Shown here: piece after piece, positions 8,543 to 17,462 of the stretch
Layout: each line of letters begins with the position of its first letter
Numbering within the stretch: position 1 is the stretch's first letter
Source: Candidatus Poribacteria bacterium
Lineage (GTDB): Bacteria > Poribacteria > WGA-4E > B28-G17
Assembly: GCA_021162805.1 (NCBI GenBank)
Contig: JAGGXZ010000063.1
Location: forward strand, 1-48,156
Direction of reading: 5' to 3'
DNA length: 48,156 nucleotides
Made by a program: the position numbers and the translations under genes
The notes under the pieces: generated by a model
The model's database searches: none
What the model was told of the DNA's origin: nothing
Seen by the model: the letters and a program-made list of their open reading frames with translations, nothing else

Positions 8543-9901
8543 TCACTCCAATTCGGACAACCTTGGCAGCGAGGCCAGGATCGGAAGCCTCAGAAACTCG
8601 CTCATCTCCTCTTCATCCCTGAAGGATCTATCCGAATATTCCAGCAACAGCGCAGAACCGAACCCTATGCCTAATCCCAAAATGGTGGCCATTATGACCA
8701 TCCTCACCCTTCGAGGCTTGATCGGTTTGGTGGGCGGAACCGCTGGATCGAGTAATTTCGCTGAGGTGCCCAGCTTCTCCAGCTCCGCCGCTTTAGCCAG
8801 CATAGCATTGTTGAGCCTGTCATAGAGAAGCGAGTAACTCCTCTCGTAGAGTTCCTTCTCCCTAGCTAATCTGTTCAACTCCATCTCGATCTGAGGTAGT
8901 TTTCTCAACGTTTTCTCCCACTTTGATATCTCGGTTCTGAGCCATTCCTTCTTGAGAACTAAGGACGAGATCTTATCCTGCAGCTCAAGAATCCTCTTGT
9001 TTCGCTCGGTCGAATCGATCGGAAGGGAGACGGAACTTGATCTTACTTCGCCCTCGAGCTTGGATATCTCCTCCTTCAACCTTTTGATCTCGGGCCACTC
9101 GTCGCTGTATTTCGTCCTGAGCTCAGCCAGCCTCTTTTTCATAACGGCTAACTGTTCGGCCGCCATCTCACCACCTCCGCCCTGATTCGATGTGAGCCTA
9201 TCGAGCTCGCGTCTGGCAGATTCGAGTTGAACCTCGACATCTAACAGGTCGTTTTTAAGCTTCTCCAGCTTGGTTTCGAGGGAGGTTTCACCTTTGGAAG
9301 TCAATATGGGGTTTTTCTCCCTGAGCTTCTGCAGTTTATCCTCCGTTTCCTGAAGCTTTTTTCTGTAATATTCAACCTGTTGTTTCAAGAATTCGTAGGA
9401 TTGACTGGCAGCGGTCTGTCTGGCGGAGGAGGTGTTTTTGATGTAGACCTCTGCAATGGAATTAGCGAGATTCGCCGCCTGATTCGGGTCTGGCATCTCG
9501 ACATATATCTCCATCAGATCGCCGTTTACCCTGACGGATACGGCGTTTCTGAAGAACTCCATCAGATCATCGTCCCTTACGTTTTTGCCCTTCTCTCTGG
9601 CCAGTAGCCCACGTAGATTCACCCTATCAGCTGCCTGAAGGACGTAACTTCGCGAGAAGATCCTCTCTCGCACCGATGCCTCGCTTTCATATCTAGGCAC
9701 CTCAACCTGGCCCACGCTCTGCAGCATCCTCGCCGTCTCCGTTCCGAGCTCCACCACCGCCCTAGCGCTGTAGACCTTTGGCATCAGCAACGCCGCCGGT
9801 ATCACAGCTAGCCAAGCTACCAGCACCGGTATTATGATAGCCTTACGCCTTCTGACGATCAGGCCCAGATAATCCTGAAAGGTCATCTCTTTAAGCTTCA
9901 T
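8543..9901 (-). CDS. Wzz/GNVR-type polysaccharide chain-length and co-polymerase protein
   Basis: A 452-residue inner-membrane protein. Cytoplasmic N-terminus, TM1 at about 18-38, a Wzz domain (YSARAVVELG and following), a long periplasmic coiled coil at about 165-375 with a GNVR-like region near the end (PQIEMELNRLAREKELYERSY), a proline-rich PAVPPTKPIKPRR segment, and TM2 at about 402-424. A short cytoplasmic tail can contact the kinase. ATG overlaps the wza stop by 4 bp (ATGA). The family sets polysaccharide chain length and couples synthesis to export. No glycosyltransferase or polymerase lies next to it in the window. Confidence 0.9.
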   Translation of the reverse strand: MKLKEMTFQDYLGLIVRRRKAIIIPVLVAWLAVIPAALLMPKVYSARAVVELGTETARMLQSVGQVEVPRYESEASVRERIFSRSYVLQAADRVNLRGLLAREKGKNVRDDDLMEFFRNAVSVRVNGDLMEIYVEMPDPNQAANLANSIAEVYIKNTSSARQTAASQSYEFLKQQVEYYRKKLQETEDKLQKLREKNPILTSKGETSLETKLEKLKNDLLDVEVQLESARRELDRLTSNQGGGGEMAAEQLAVMKKRLAELRTKYSDEWPEIKRLKEEISKLEGEVRSSSVSLPIDSTERNKRILELQDKISSLVLKKEWLRTEISKWEKTLRKLPQIEMELNRLAREKELYERSYSLLYDRLNNAMLAKAAELEKLGTSAKLLDPAVPPTKPIKPRRVRMVIMATILGLGIGFGSALLLEYSDRSFRDEEEMSEFLRLPILASLPRLSELE

Positions 9902-11091
9902 CTTGTCGCCAGTTGATATACCCCGTAGACAGCTATCAGATCAACTACAAAAGCTATAACTGCTCTCAAAGTCCCAGCCGCGCTCCAAAAGGAGAACCTC
10001 CTGACCGGCACGATGATCAGGTCACCAGGAATGACTGTGGGCGGTGGATTTCCTGAGCTCGATCTGCCATTGATCCAAGGGGTCACATCTACGTTGCTCC
10101 AAACGTAATTTCCCCCTTTTTTCCGCCCTATCTTAACGGCTCTGGGATCGCTTTTTTCGGAGAGCCCACCGGCCATTCCTATCGCTTCGAGGATTGTAAT
10201 CTGTCCTATGATGGGATAAGTGCCAGGGTTGTTCACCCCACCCAAGATGGTGATCTCCTCTTTTGAAGTGGGAACCAGAACCAGATCTCCCGATTCGAGG
10301 GCTGGTAACAGGGAGGGATCTCCTTTCTCGAGGAACTCCCTCACATTTACGCTCACCGACTCGCTTCGACCAGCGATCGTTCTGATCACCTTTACCTTTT
10401 CGAGCGAGCTTTCCGAGTTGACCCATCCCGCTTTTGAGATGGCCTCGACCAAGGTAGGCGTTTTGGGGAACTCGTATGTTCCTGGAGACCGGACGCCGCC
10501 TAGGATGGTTATCCGGACGATTTTTCCAGCATCTTTCCGCGAAAGCGGCCTCCTGGAGGAAGGGATGAAAAGCGCATCACCCGCCTTTAGCTTCGGCAGC
10601 CCGCCGCCCGACAGAATCGCCTTTGATAGATCCACCGTGGTGCTGATGCCATCAGAGGAAACGATCCTCGCTGAGGAAGGATCTGCGTTCTGAGTCATGC
10701 CGCCCGCCTTGGCGATGAGCTCCAGCGGCGTGGGCGGTTCGACAAAGGTATAACTTCCAGGATTGACGACAGCTCCAAAAACGCTAACTTTTAGGCTGTT
10801 GAACTGAGTGACGGTAACGGTGACGATCGGCTCCCCCCTCAGATATCGTCTCAGGACAGTCGAGATCTCCCTCTGGAGCTCGGCGGGGGTATAGCCTGCC
10901 GCCTGAACGTCGCCCACCACAGGCAGGGAGATCTTCCCATCAGGTCTGACACGGACAGCAGAGATGCTCATCTCAGGGTGATTCCACACGGATATGGACA
11001 GGACATCGTCCACCCCAATCCTGTATTCCCCCGCGCAGAGGTTTACAAACAAGAAGGTAAAGATGATATTCAAGGACAGCTTGAGCTTCAT
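9898..11091 (-). CDS. wza: Wza-like polysaccharide export protein with SLBB domains
   Basis: A 397-residue protein. A signal peptide (about 1-20) precedes the poly-export domain (YRIGVDDVLSISVW through VTVTQF, about 22-110). Three SLBB-type beta-grasp units follow at about 112-190, 200-275 and 285-360, recognisable by repeated VxxPGxYxF/Y and LxxAIxxAGG motifs. A C-terminal hydrophobic helix ends at YQLATR. Wza forms the periplasmic and outer-membrane channel for capsule or exopolysaccharide. No lipobox Cys is evident near the signal cleavage site, whereas E. coli Wza is a lipoprotein. First gene of the putative seven-gene operon. Confidence 0.88.
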   Translation of the reverse strand: MKLKLSLNIIFTFLFVNLCAGEYRIGVDDVLSISVWNHPEMSISAVRVRPDGKISLPVVGDVQAAGYTPAELQREISTVLRRYLRGEPIVTVTVTQFNSLKVSVFGAVVNPGSYTFVEPPTPLELIAKAGGMTQNADPSSARIVSSDGISTTVDLSKAILSGGGLPKLKAGDALFIPSSRRPLSRKDAGKIVRITILGGVRSPGTYEFPKTPTLVEAISKAGWVNSESSLEKVKVIRTIAGRSESVSVNVREFLEKGDPSLLPALESGDLVLVPTSKEEITILGGVNNPGTYPIIGQITILEAIGMAGGLSEKSDPRAVKIGRKKGGNYVWSNVDVTPWINGRSSSGNPPPTVIPGDLIIVPVRRFSFWSAAGTLRAVIAFVVDLIAVYGVYQLATR

Positions 11092-11188
11092 CTCATCATT
11101 AGAATAAACTAAATCGAGTATGATTGCAAGGGTTATCTAAAGATGATCGGGCAGGACCATATAAATGCGTTCATAAGCATGGCGGGTT

Positions 11189-11437
11189 CTATCTTTCATT
11201 GCCTCTTCCCAGTTTTTGGAACATCATACTTAGCCTGCTGAGGCCGGATTCCTTCACCCTGGCGGCGGATTCGTTTTCACGCTTTATCGCCTCGTATATC
11301 TCCTTCCTGTGGACGCTTATATGTCTAGGAGCATTTATGCCGAGCTTGACACAATCACCGCTTATATCGGTGACCATTATCTCTATATCGTCGCCGATCA
11401 TTATGCTCTGGTTCTTCTTACGGGCCAGAATGAGCAT
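11189..11437 (-). CDS. csrA: Carbon storage regulator CsrA
   Basis: An 82-residue RNA-binding translational regulator. It starts [20 protein letters not shown] and contains [22 protein letters not shown], the near-universal CsrA core including the RNA-contacting Arg of HRKE. A ~25-residue C-terminal extension beyond the core is typical of CsrA proteins that bind FliW. It overlaps fliW by 20 bp. Its usual role in this pairing is to repress flagellin translation until FliW is free to titrate it. Confidence 0.97.
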   Translation of the reverse strand: MLILARKKNQSIMIGDDIEIMVTDISGDCVKLGINAPRHISVHRKEIYEAIKRENESAARVKESGLSRLSMMFQKLGRGNER

Positions 11438-11885
11438 AGCTCTCTCCTTCCACCTGTTCCTCCGAGCGGAGGACGGGATATCGAACGTCGTAATCCCCGT
11501 TCATCAAGATAAGCTGTTTGGCCAATCTCGTCCTCTTAGATATAAGTATAGGAGCCTGAAGGTTCGCCGTCGTCTTTGAGGGGTCGTCATCCACCGTCAA
11601 TATGACGTATACGATGGCGTCAGATGCATCTCTCATTCCGAGCTGTTTGGCGCAATCCTCCGGCACGTCGAACTCGTAGTTTCGTTTAAAGATGAACGGA
11701 TCGACGATCACGAACGCCAGCCAGCCCTCATCAACCGATTGAAGCCACTTCAACGGCGCTATCTCTCTGGGTTCCAAGATAACATATCTCTTATGCCCGG
11801 CAAATCCGAGCAGACCTTCGGGGAAGGTTATGATCTCCCCTTCATCTACTTCAATTTCACCAAACCTTAAAGTTTTAACCCTCAT
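11418..11885 (-). CDS. fliW: Flagellar assembly factor FliW
   Basis: A 155-residue beta-barrel-type protein with family landmarks [38 protein letters not shown] and NLQAPILIS near residues 22-130. FliW is an allosteric inhibitor of CsrA; flagellin competes for FliW, so the pair senses flagellin levels. The C-terminal codons overlap csrA by 20 bp. It lies 18 bp downstream of flgL, in the late flagellar operon. Confidence 0.95.
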   Translation of the reverse strand: MRVKTLRFGEIEVDEGEIITFPEGLLGFAGHKRYVILEPREIAPLKWLQSVDEGWLAFVIVDPFIFKRNYEFDVPEDCAKQLGMRDASDAIVYVILTVDDDPSKTTANLQAPILISKRTRLAKQLILMNGDYDVRYPVLRSEEQVEGESYAHSGP

Positions 11886-11903
11886 ATCGCTCGCTCCCTC
11901 GCC

Positions 11904-12791
11904 TCATCCCAGGAAATCCAGCAGCGACGATTGAAGTAGTCTTGCCGCTGCCAGCAATGATGCCTTGTATGCGTTATCATTTCTGGCCAATTGGATCGAG
12001 GCCTCAGCAAGATCGACATCCTCGATCTGCGAGATCATCTTCTCCAACTGCTCCTTCAATCCCTCGATCGAGCTTTTGGCGAACTGGACCCTCTGTGAGT
12101 ATCCTCCTATCTTCGCCCTCGCGGAAAGGATGGTCTCGTGGTTCACTTTCAACTCATCTGCCGCATCCCTTATCCCCCCGATATCGTTTGAGGTGAGGGC
12201 TCTCTCCAGATCTGATAGCGTCTTAAACAGCCCCACCTCGCCGTTGCCGAATATCTCATGGCCCGGCACATTTACCCGGATCGTCTCATCTGATCCTATC
12301 TGACGCAGGATTACGTCTGAGTTACCTCTATAGACCACCTTGCCATCGGAAGCCTCATACGGTGGCTCGGTCGTTTTCGTTCCACCGAATATATATTGTC
12401 CTGCCACCGATGTGTTGGCTATCTGGATCAGCTGTCCTTTGATCTGTCTTATCTCATCGGCGGCCTGGATCCTATCCTGGGCGTTAACCGTGTCGGACGC
12501 CATTTCGATAGCTATCTCACGGGCCCTCGATACGAGGTTCTCAGCGTCAGCAAGAACCGAGTCGGCCGTGTTTAGGAAAACCAAGGCGTTATCTATGTCC
12601 TTCAGGATCTGATCAGATCGGCTCAGATCCACCTTATATCCGATCAGCCGCCCAACTGCAGAAGGATCATCAGAAGGGCTGAGGATGCGCTTGCCGGAGG
12701 AGATCATCTCCTGACTCTCCTGCAGTCTCTTCAGGTTTCTTTGTATGTCGGATTTAAGCATCTCCGCCATGACACTCTGAGTGACCCTCAC
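11904..12791 (-). CDS. flgL: Flagellar hook-filament junction protein FlgL (HAP3)
   Basis: A 295-residue flagellin-like protein. The N-terminal helix contains LKRLQESQEMISSGKRILSPSDDPSAVGRL and the C-terminal helix contains IEDVDLAEASIQLARNDNAYKASLLAAARLLQSSLLDFLG, the conserved D0/D1 halves. FlgL joins FlgK to the filament outside the cell and is secreted by the flagellar export apparatus. The start is GTG 12791, with GGAGGGG spaced 7 bases. It is 14 bp after flgK. Confidence 0.95.
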   Translation of the reverse strand: MRVTQSVMAEMLKSDIQRNLKRLQESQEMISSGKRILSPSDDPSAVGRLIGYKVDLSRSDQILKDIDNALVFLNTADSVLADAENLVSRAREIAIEMASDTVNAQDRIQAADEIRQIKGQLIQIANTSVAGQYIFGGTKTTEPPYEASDGKVVYRGNSDVILRQIGSDETIRVNVPGHEIFGNGEVGLFKTLSDLERALTSNDIGGIRDAADELKVNHETILSARAKIGGYSQRVQFAKSSIEGLKEQLEKMISQIEDVDLAEASIQLARNDNAYKASLLAAARLLQSSLLDFLG

Positions 12792-12805
12792 CCTTTATCC
12801 CCTCC

Positions 12806-14122
12806 TTATTTCATGTTTATCAGGCTCTGAAGCAGCTCATCGATCGAGGCGACGAACTTCGCCGCCGCCTGATAGGCTCTCTGGAACCTTATGAGGTTTG
12901 TCAGCTCTTCATCCAGAGAGACGCCGAATTCGCCCTGCCGATACGTTTCTATCTGTCGGAGCAGTATCTCGTTGTTCTCCGCCTCCCTCTCAGCCTGCGC
13001 CGTTTGGGAACCGATCAGTGCCACAGTCGATGCGTGGTATTTATCGAACTGATCTCGCAGTCGGGCGATCGCCAGAGCGATGGAATTATCACCAGGGGAG
13101 TCCGGCTGACCGGCCGCCGCCACCTTTTCAGGGGCATCGACAAGGTCAGGGTTTACGGTTATGTCTGAAGCATTCTCACCCGAGAAAAACGGGATCCCGC
13201 TTGACCCGTCAAGCCCATATCCGGAGGAATGAAGCTCGTTGACCCTCCGGACAAGCGAGCCGGCCATCTCATTTATCCTCCCGATCATCCCATCGAGTTT
13301 ATCTCTAAATTCGATCAGTCCTCCGATCTCACCGGAGCTTATCTGAAGGGAGTTGCCAGCGAGAGTGGGGATGAGATTTCCGTTCGAGCCTTTCTGCAGC
13401 TCGATGGCGGAGCTATTGGCTCCCTCGACGAGCGTCACGCCTCCGATCCTCACGCTTACCGTCCCATCGCCCTTCTCCAAGTAACCGATCGATGCGAGCC
13501 TGGAAAGCTCGTCCAGAGCCATCTCCCTCCTATCCTGCAGATCAGACGGATTTCCACCGCCTCGAATCAACGAGGCGATCTTCACGTTTAACTCGGCGAC
13601 CTCCTCGAGCAGATCGTTGACTCTGGAGACCTTATCCTCAATCGTATCGTTCAGGACCGATCGAATGGAACTCAGCGAGGAGCTGATCTCATTTAGCTTG
13701 TCGGTCAGAGCGAGGGCGGACTGGACAAGCGATATTCTCGTCGCGTTCGACTCAGATGAATTGGCCAGATCGTGCCAACTGTTCCAGAACCTGTTCATCA
13801 GATCGGTCAAGCTCCCCTCTCCATCGGCCCCTACGATTCCCTCCACCTGTTCCAGATATCCGGTTTGGACATCCCACTTCCCAAGGAGAGCCGCCTGTTC
13901 CCTGTATTTCAGGTCGGCGAATCTATCTCTCTGACGGGATACCGTCTCCAGATCGACGCCTGAAGGTATACCGGACCGGGGCATGGAGGGTTTCAGATCG
14001 GGTTTCTGGCGCGTGTAGTTGGGGTTCTCGACGTTGGAGATGTTATGGCCCGTGATGGTGATAGCCGATTTATAGGCGTTAAGCGAACGCCTTCCTATTT
14101 CCAGTCCACTTATGAGCGACAT
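12806..14122 (-). CDS. flgK: Flagellar hook-associated protein FlgK (HAP1)
   Basis: A 438-residue secreted junction protein. The N-terminal rod-family motif NISNVENPNYTRQKP is at about 27-41. The long helical D1 region and the C-terminus (LTNLIRFQRAYQAAAKFVASIDELLQSLINMK) match FlgK. The protein is on the short side because D2/D3 insertions are reduced compared with the ~550-residue enterobacterial form. It is 2 bp after flgN, its secretion chaperone. Confidence 0.95.
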   Translation of the reverse strand: MSLISGLEIGRRSLNAYKSAITITGHNISNVENPNYTRQKPDLKPSMPRSGIPSGVDLETVSRQRDRFADLKYREQAALLGKWDVQTGYLEQVEGIVGADGEGSLTDLMNRFWNSWHDLANSSESNATRISLVQSALALTDKLNEISSSLSSIRSVLNDTIEDKVSRVNDLLEEVAELNVKIASLIRGGGNPSDLQDRREMALDELSRLASIGYLEKGDGTVSVRIGGVTLVEGANSSAIELQKGSNGNLIPTLAGNSLQISSGEIGGLIEFRDKLDGMIGRINEMAGSLVRRVNELHSSGYGLDGSSGIPFFSGENASDITVNPDLVDAPEKVAAAGQPDSPGDNSIALAIARLRDQFDKYHASTVALIGSQTAQAEREAENNEILLRQIETYRQGEFGVSLDEELTNLIRFQRAYQAAAKFVASIDELLQSLINMK

Positions 14123-14124
14123 GG

Positions 14125-14586
14125 CTAAGCTACGTCACATATCAGGTTGCCCTGACCTGGTATGGCGCCCGCTGAGATAAAGATCTGAAGGGCGCCGGTT
14201 ATATACTCGATGGACTTATCTATGAGATAGGAGTTATCATCGTTTAACCTCTTTATCTCGGCCACCAGTTCATCTATCCGATCTCCATATCCGGCCAGCA
14301 TCGTCGCGTATGGCTCCTCGACCACGTCGATCAGCTTCCTCAGGGTGACCCCTTCAAAGGGCAGGCCCAGGAGCTCGGCAAGTTTCCTGATCAGAACCTT
14401 TCTCGCCTCCTCCAGCGCTTTGAGCTCGAGGATGATCGTGTTCTGATGCTTCAATACCTCGTCCAACTGATCGACGTTGTTGGAGGCGATATGCCCTCGT
14501 TCCTCCCGCATGAGCTCCACCAACCCCGAATAACGGTCGACCTCTCTGGAAAGTATCTCGATGAGTTTACCTAACAGCCGGTGCAT
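14125..14586 (-). CDS. flgN: FlgN-like chaperone for FlgK/FlgL
   Basis: A 153-residue helical protein (LVELMREERGHIASNNVDQLDEVLKHQNTIILELKALEEARKVLIRKLAELLG), the FlgN family pattern. It is placed between flgM and flgK exactly as in many flagellar clusters. FlgN keeps FlgK and FlgL secretion-competent in the cytoplasm. ATG 14586 is preferred, with AAGGGTGA 4-5 bases upstream; an in-frame TTG at 14601 overlaps the flgM stop. Confidence 0.85.
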   Translation of the reverse strand: MHRLLGKLIEILSREVDRYSGLVELMREERGHIASNNVDQLDEVLKHQNTIILELKALEEARKVLIRKLAELLGLPFEGVTLRKLIDVVEEPYATMLAGYGDRIDELVAEIKRLNDDNSYLIDKSIEYITGALQIFISAGAIPGQGNLICDVA

Positions 14587-14597
14587 CCCATCACCCT

Positions 14598-14897
14598 TCA
14601 AGCCAGGATGTCGATGGCATGTTCTATCATCTTCTGGGCGATCTTTTCGGGCTGAATCCTGTAAAGCCCGTTTTCAATCTGATTTCTTATCTGCTCCACC
14701 TTCTCGGCCCTCTCCTCGGGCATGGTCTGAGCCATCTCCTTCGCCCGATCTACCTCTTTAACGGCCGGAGACAGCTCCACCACATCGGTTTTACGATCGG
14801 AAGGCGATCTCTGGGTCTGACCGGTTACCTCCTCCTGTCTTACCGGTCGGGTCTTTCTCATGTAGATGTTGAGTATGTTGCCGTTGACTATTTTCAT
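14598..14897 (-). CDS. flgM: Anti-sigma-28 factor FlgM
   Basis: A 99-residue protein with a polar N-terminal half and a C-terminal sigma-binding half (VVELSPAVKEVDRAKEMAQ ... AEKVEQIRNQIENGLYRIQPEKIAQKMIEHAI), diagnostic of FlgM. It holds sigma-28 (FliA) inactive until exported through the completed hook-basal body. It is first gene of the flgM-N-K-L-fliW-csrA run and is preceded by a sigma-28-like promoter, the classic feedback layout. Confidence 0.93.
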   Translation of the reverse strand: MKIVNGNILNIYMRKTRPVRQEEVTGQTQRSPSDRKTDVVELSPAVKEVDRAKEMAQTMPEERAEKVEQIRNQIENGLYRIQPEKIAQKMIEHAIDILA

Positions 14898-14956
14898 ACC
14901 GCTGACCTCTCCTGGAAGTGCTATTTCGATGATCGAGAGTTGCCCTCCTGCACTTT

Positions 14957-14984
14957 TTATCGGAATAATTGTATCATATCTTTA
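14957..14984 (-). promoter_or_regulatory. Sigma-28-like promoter of the flgM operon
   Basis: On the minus strand, TAAA, 16 bases, then TCCGATAA. The flagellar sigma-28 consensus is TAAA-N15-GCCGATAA, so the -10 matches 7 of 8 with one extra spacer base. It lies in the 89-bp gap between the mcp stop and the flgM start, about 60 bases before ATG. Confidence 0.6.
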
Positions 14985-14986
14985 GG

Positions 14987-16804
14987 TTAAATTCCCGTCA
15001 GATGTGTATCTATGGCTTCCCTCAGATCCTCGGCCAGTTCGTTCAAACTTTGAACGGCGGATTCTATCTGTCTGGTCTTATCCAAATTCGCTTTTGTAGT
15101 CTCGTTAATGTGCTGGATGGCGGAGGTAGCCTGTTCGATACCGATCCTCTGCTGAGATATGGCGTTTGCTATGTTTTCGGCGGAGCTCGCCGATTCATCT
15201 ATTATCTCCGCCAGATCCCTTATAACCTCTCCGGCTCTATTGGCGAGTTTTATGCTTGCTTCAGCCCCTCTGGTTCCCTCCTCGGTTATCATCACCGCTG
15301 AGTTGGCTGCTCGCTGGATATCGGAAAGGATCTGTTTGATCTGCGTCGTAGCGCTCTGCGATTGCTCGGCTAAGCTCCTTATCTCCGAGGCGATCACCGA
15401 AAACCCCCTTCCGTACTCCCCCGCCTTTGTCGCTTCTATGGCGGCGTTGAAGGCCAGCAGTCTGGACTGCTCGGCTATATCGCTCACGGACGTCGTTATC
15501 TCCGCTATCGACTGGGTCTGCTCGCTGAGGGAGAGTATGCTTTGCGCTATCGATTCTATCCTCTCCTTCATACTGTATGTGTTCTCTATCATCTCCTGAA
15601 CCACCTCTCTGCCGGAGGAGGAGATATCCACGGCCTTCCTGGCCACTTCAAGCACTCCTTGAGCTTGCTCGCTTATGCTCTGTGAGGTCTGATGTATCTC
15701 CTCCATGGTTGCCGTCACCTCGTTTATGGCGGCATACTGCTCAGCGGTATTGGAGGAGTGCTGGGAGGCGGCCTTCAAAACCTCCCCACTCATCTCCGAC
15801 ACCTTATCCGCCGCCTCCTTCAGTTTGGATATCATCCCTCTGATGGATGAGGCCATCCCGTTGAACGTCTTGCATAGCATCGCCAGCTCATCCTTCCCCT
15901 TGACCTCCACCTCAACGTCTATCCTGCCCTGGGCCAGCTTTTCGGCCGCCTCGGTCAGCCTGCGGATAGGAAAGGCGATTCTAATGACCATCGGCAAGAC
16001 GGTGAGTATCGAGAGGAGAAGCAAAGCAGCGCAGCTTGACACGATCCCGAGTTTGAGCCTCCTCAGCACCGAATACACCTCATCGCTCTCTATCTCGCTG
16101 ACGATGCCGAGGTCATACCGCGGAAGCCATCTCCCGCTCAGGATCACCTTTTTGCCGGAGGGAGAGCGCCTTTCATCCCATTTTATTTTCCCTTCAACCT
16201 TCAACCTTTCGATAAATCGACCTTCAGGTTTCGCCGTACCTTGAGGTGAGACCACTCCTTCCTCTGAGATGATATGGATATTACCGCTCCTGCTGAACTT
16301 AAAGCCCTTCATGAACTCCTCCACCACCTCCCTACCGAGTTTGGCGATCAAGACCCCTTTGGAAGCGGAGGCTGAGAGGAAGAGATCGTTCCGAACGATA
16401 TATGGCCCCTCCCTCCCATCGATCTGCCGTGCGAGATTTGTGGGGATTTCATTTGTTCGGATGCCCGCCAGTATCGTTCCATTTCTGTCCACCACCGCTA
16501 AGGCGGTGAACTGGTTCCCCCCGATCGAAAGTATCTCTTCAACCTCCGATGGTCTAGCTTCACCGGATAGCAGCTTTTCCACCTTGGGGTCAGAGGCGAG
16601 TTTTCTCAGCAGATTAAGCTCGCTGTCTATCCACGCGTTGAAGGTGGTTTTCCCACCCTCGACAGCTTGATCTATGATATACTCCATCTCCTCGAGAACG
16701 ACCCTTCGCGAATATTCATAGATAACGAATCCCAGAACAGTTACCAGGATGAGGGGAAAGAGCACTGAGCGAGCAATGGCCTTCTGATATAGGTTCTTAA
16801 ACAT
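14987..16804 (-). CDS. Methyl-accepting chemotaxis protein
   Basis: A 605-residue receptor. TM1 at about 12-29, a periplasmic sensor domain (about 32-245, Cache-like: [30 protein letters not shown]), TM2 at about 248-275, HAMP (about 276-330, [31 protein letters not shown]), then a long cytoplasmic coiled coil. The conserved signalling tip is [40 protein letters not shown]. No C-terminal CheR-binding pentapeptide is seen (ends DTHLTGI). ATG 16804 has GGAGAGGTGAG upstream and is 4 bp after the preceding stop. It is last gene of the long flagellar/chemotaxis run. The ligand is unknown. Confidence 0.93.
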   Translation of the reverse strand: MFKNLYQKAIARSVLFPLILVTVLGFVIYEYSRRVVLEEMEYIIDQAVEGGKTTFNAWIDSELNLLRKLASDPKVEKLLSGEARPSEVEEILSIGGNQFTALAVVDRNGTILAGIRTNEIPTNLARQIDGREGPYIVRNDLFLSASASKGVLIAKLGREVVEEFMKGFKFSRSGNIHIISEEGVVSPQGTAKPEGRFIERLKVEGKIKWDERRSPSGKKVILSGRWLPRYDLGIVSEIESDEVYSVLRRLKLGIVSSCAALLLLSILTVLPMVIRIAFPIRRLTEAAEKLAQGRIDVEVEVKGKDELAMLCKTFNGMASSIRGMISKLKEAADKVSEMSGEVLKAASQHSSNTAEQYAAINEVTATMEEIHQTSQSISEQAQGVLEVARKAVDISSSGREVVQEMIENTYSMKERIESIAQSILSLSEQTQSIAEITTSVSDIAEQSRLLAFNAAIEATKAGEYGRGFSVIASEIRSLAEQSQSATTQIKQILSDIQRAANSAVMITEEGTRGAEASIKLANRAGEVIRDLAEIIDESASSAENIANAISQQRIGIEQATSAIQHINETTKANLDKTRQIESAVQSLNELAEDLREAIDTHLTGI

Positions 16805-16808
16805 GTTC

Positions 16809-17462
16809 TCACCTCTCCAGATCGAGCATTTTAGTATCACCCAGATACGGTTTAGTCACCACATCCTTCAGGTTGGCTGCTTTTTGAATCACCTTGCTGA
16901 TCCTACCCGCCATGTCCATTATGGACCGGACCCTCTCTTTTATCTCGGGATCGAGTGAGTCGCCCTTTGTGAGAATAATCTGGCAGTTTCCTATAATACC
17001 GGTCAGAGGGTTGTTTATCTCGTGGCTCATGGTTACCACAAGGGCCCCCACAGCAGCCAACCTCTCAGCCTTGATGACTCTATCCTGCAGTTTCTTCATC
17101 CTCAACGATGCCTTCACCCTCGCTGAAAGCTCACGGTCGTTGAACGGCTTGCTGATGTAATCATCAGCACCCAGCTCCAAGGCCTTCGCGAGGCTATCCA
17201 CATCTCCATATGCGGTCAGCATGATCACCTGCATGCTGGCGAGTTCATCCCTATTTCTGATTTCCTTGAGCAGATCAAATCCATTTTTCATCGGCAGATT
17301 TATATCAAGCAGAACCACGTCCGGTTTCCAGTTCAATATCCTCTCCCAGCCCTCCTCTCCGTCGAAGGCGGTTTCCACCTCATATCCCTCTCTCTGAAGC
17401 AGGAGCTGCGTTTTAAGGGCCTGAGTCCTGCTGTCCTCGATTACAAGTATCCTATCCATCAT
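16809..17462 (-). CDS. Receiver-HisKA protein without an ATPase domain
   Basis: A 217-residue cytoplasmic protein. A complete receiver domain (about 1-120) carries the acidic pair ED, phospho-acceptor [14 protein letters not shown] and the SKPF lysine. It is followed by a HisKA dimerisation/phosphotransfer helix pair (about 130-195) with H-box [15 protein letters not shown]. The protein then ends at [14 protein letters not shown] with no HATPase_c domain. The next gene begins 4 bp on, so no lost 3' part is visible. ATG overlaps the cheA stop (ATGA). It may be a phosphorelay intermediate or CheY-like output fed by CheA. Confidence 0.85.
   Translation of the reverse strand: MMDRILVIEDSRTQALKTQLLLQREGYEVETAFDGEEGWERILNWKPDVVLLDINLPMKNGFDLLKEIRNRDELASMQVIMLTAYGDVDSLAKALELGADDYISKPFNDRELSARVKASLRMKKLQDRVIKAERLAAVGALVVTMSHEINNPLTGIIGNCQIILTKGDSLDPEIKERVRSIMDMAGRISKVIQKAANLKDVVTKPYLGDTKMLDLER

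Noticed and set aside
7947-8825. A 292-codon plus-strand frame
   Set aside because: It is antisense to the BY-kinase and wzz genes, which have clear family motifs. It is a by-product of their codon use.
11092-11188. A promoter for the wza operon
   Set aside because: The best match, TTGCAA-N17-TATTCT, would start almost at the ATG and scores poorly. I could not tell whether the operon has its own start or continues from csrA.
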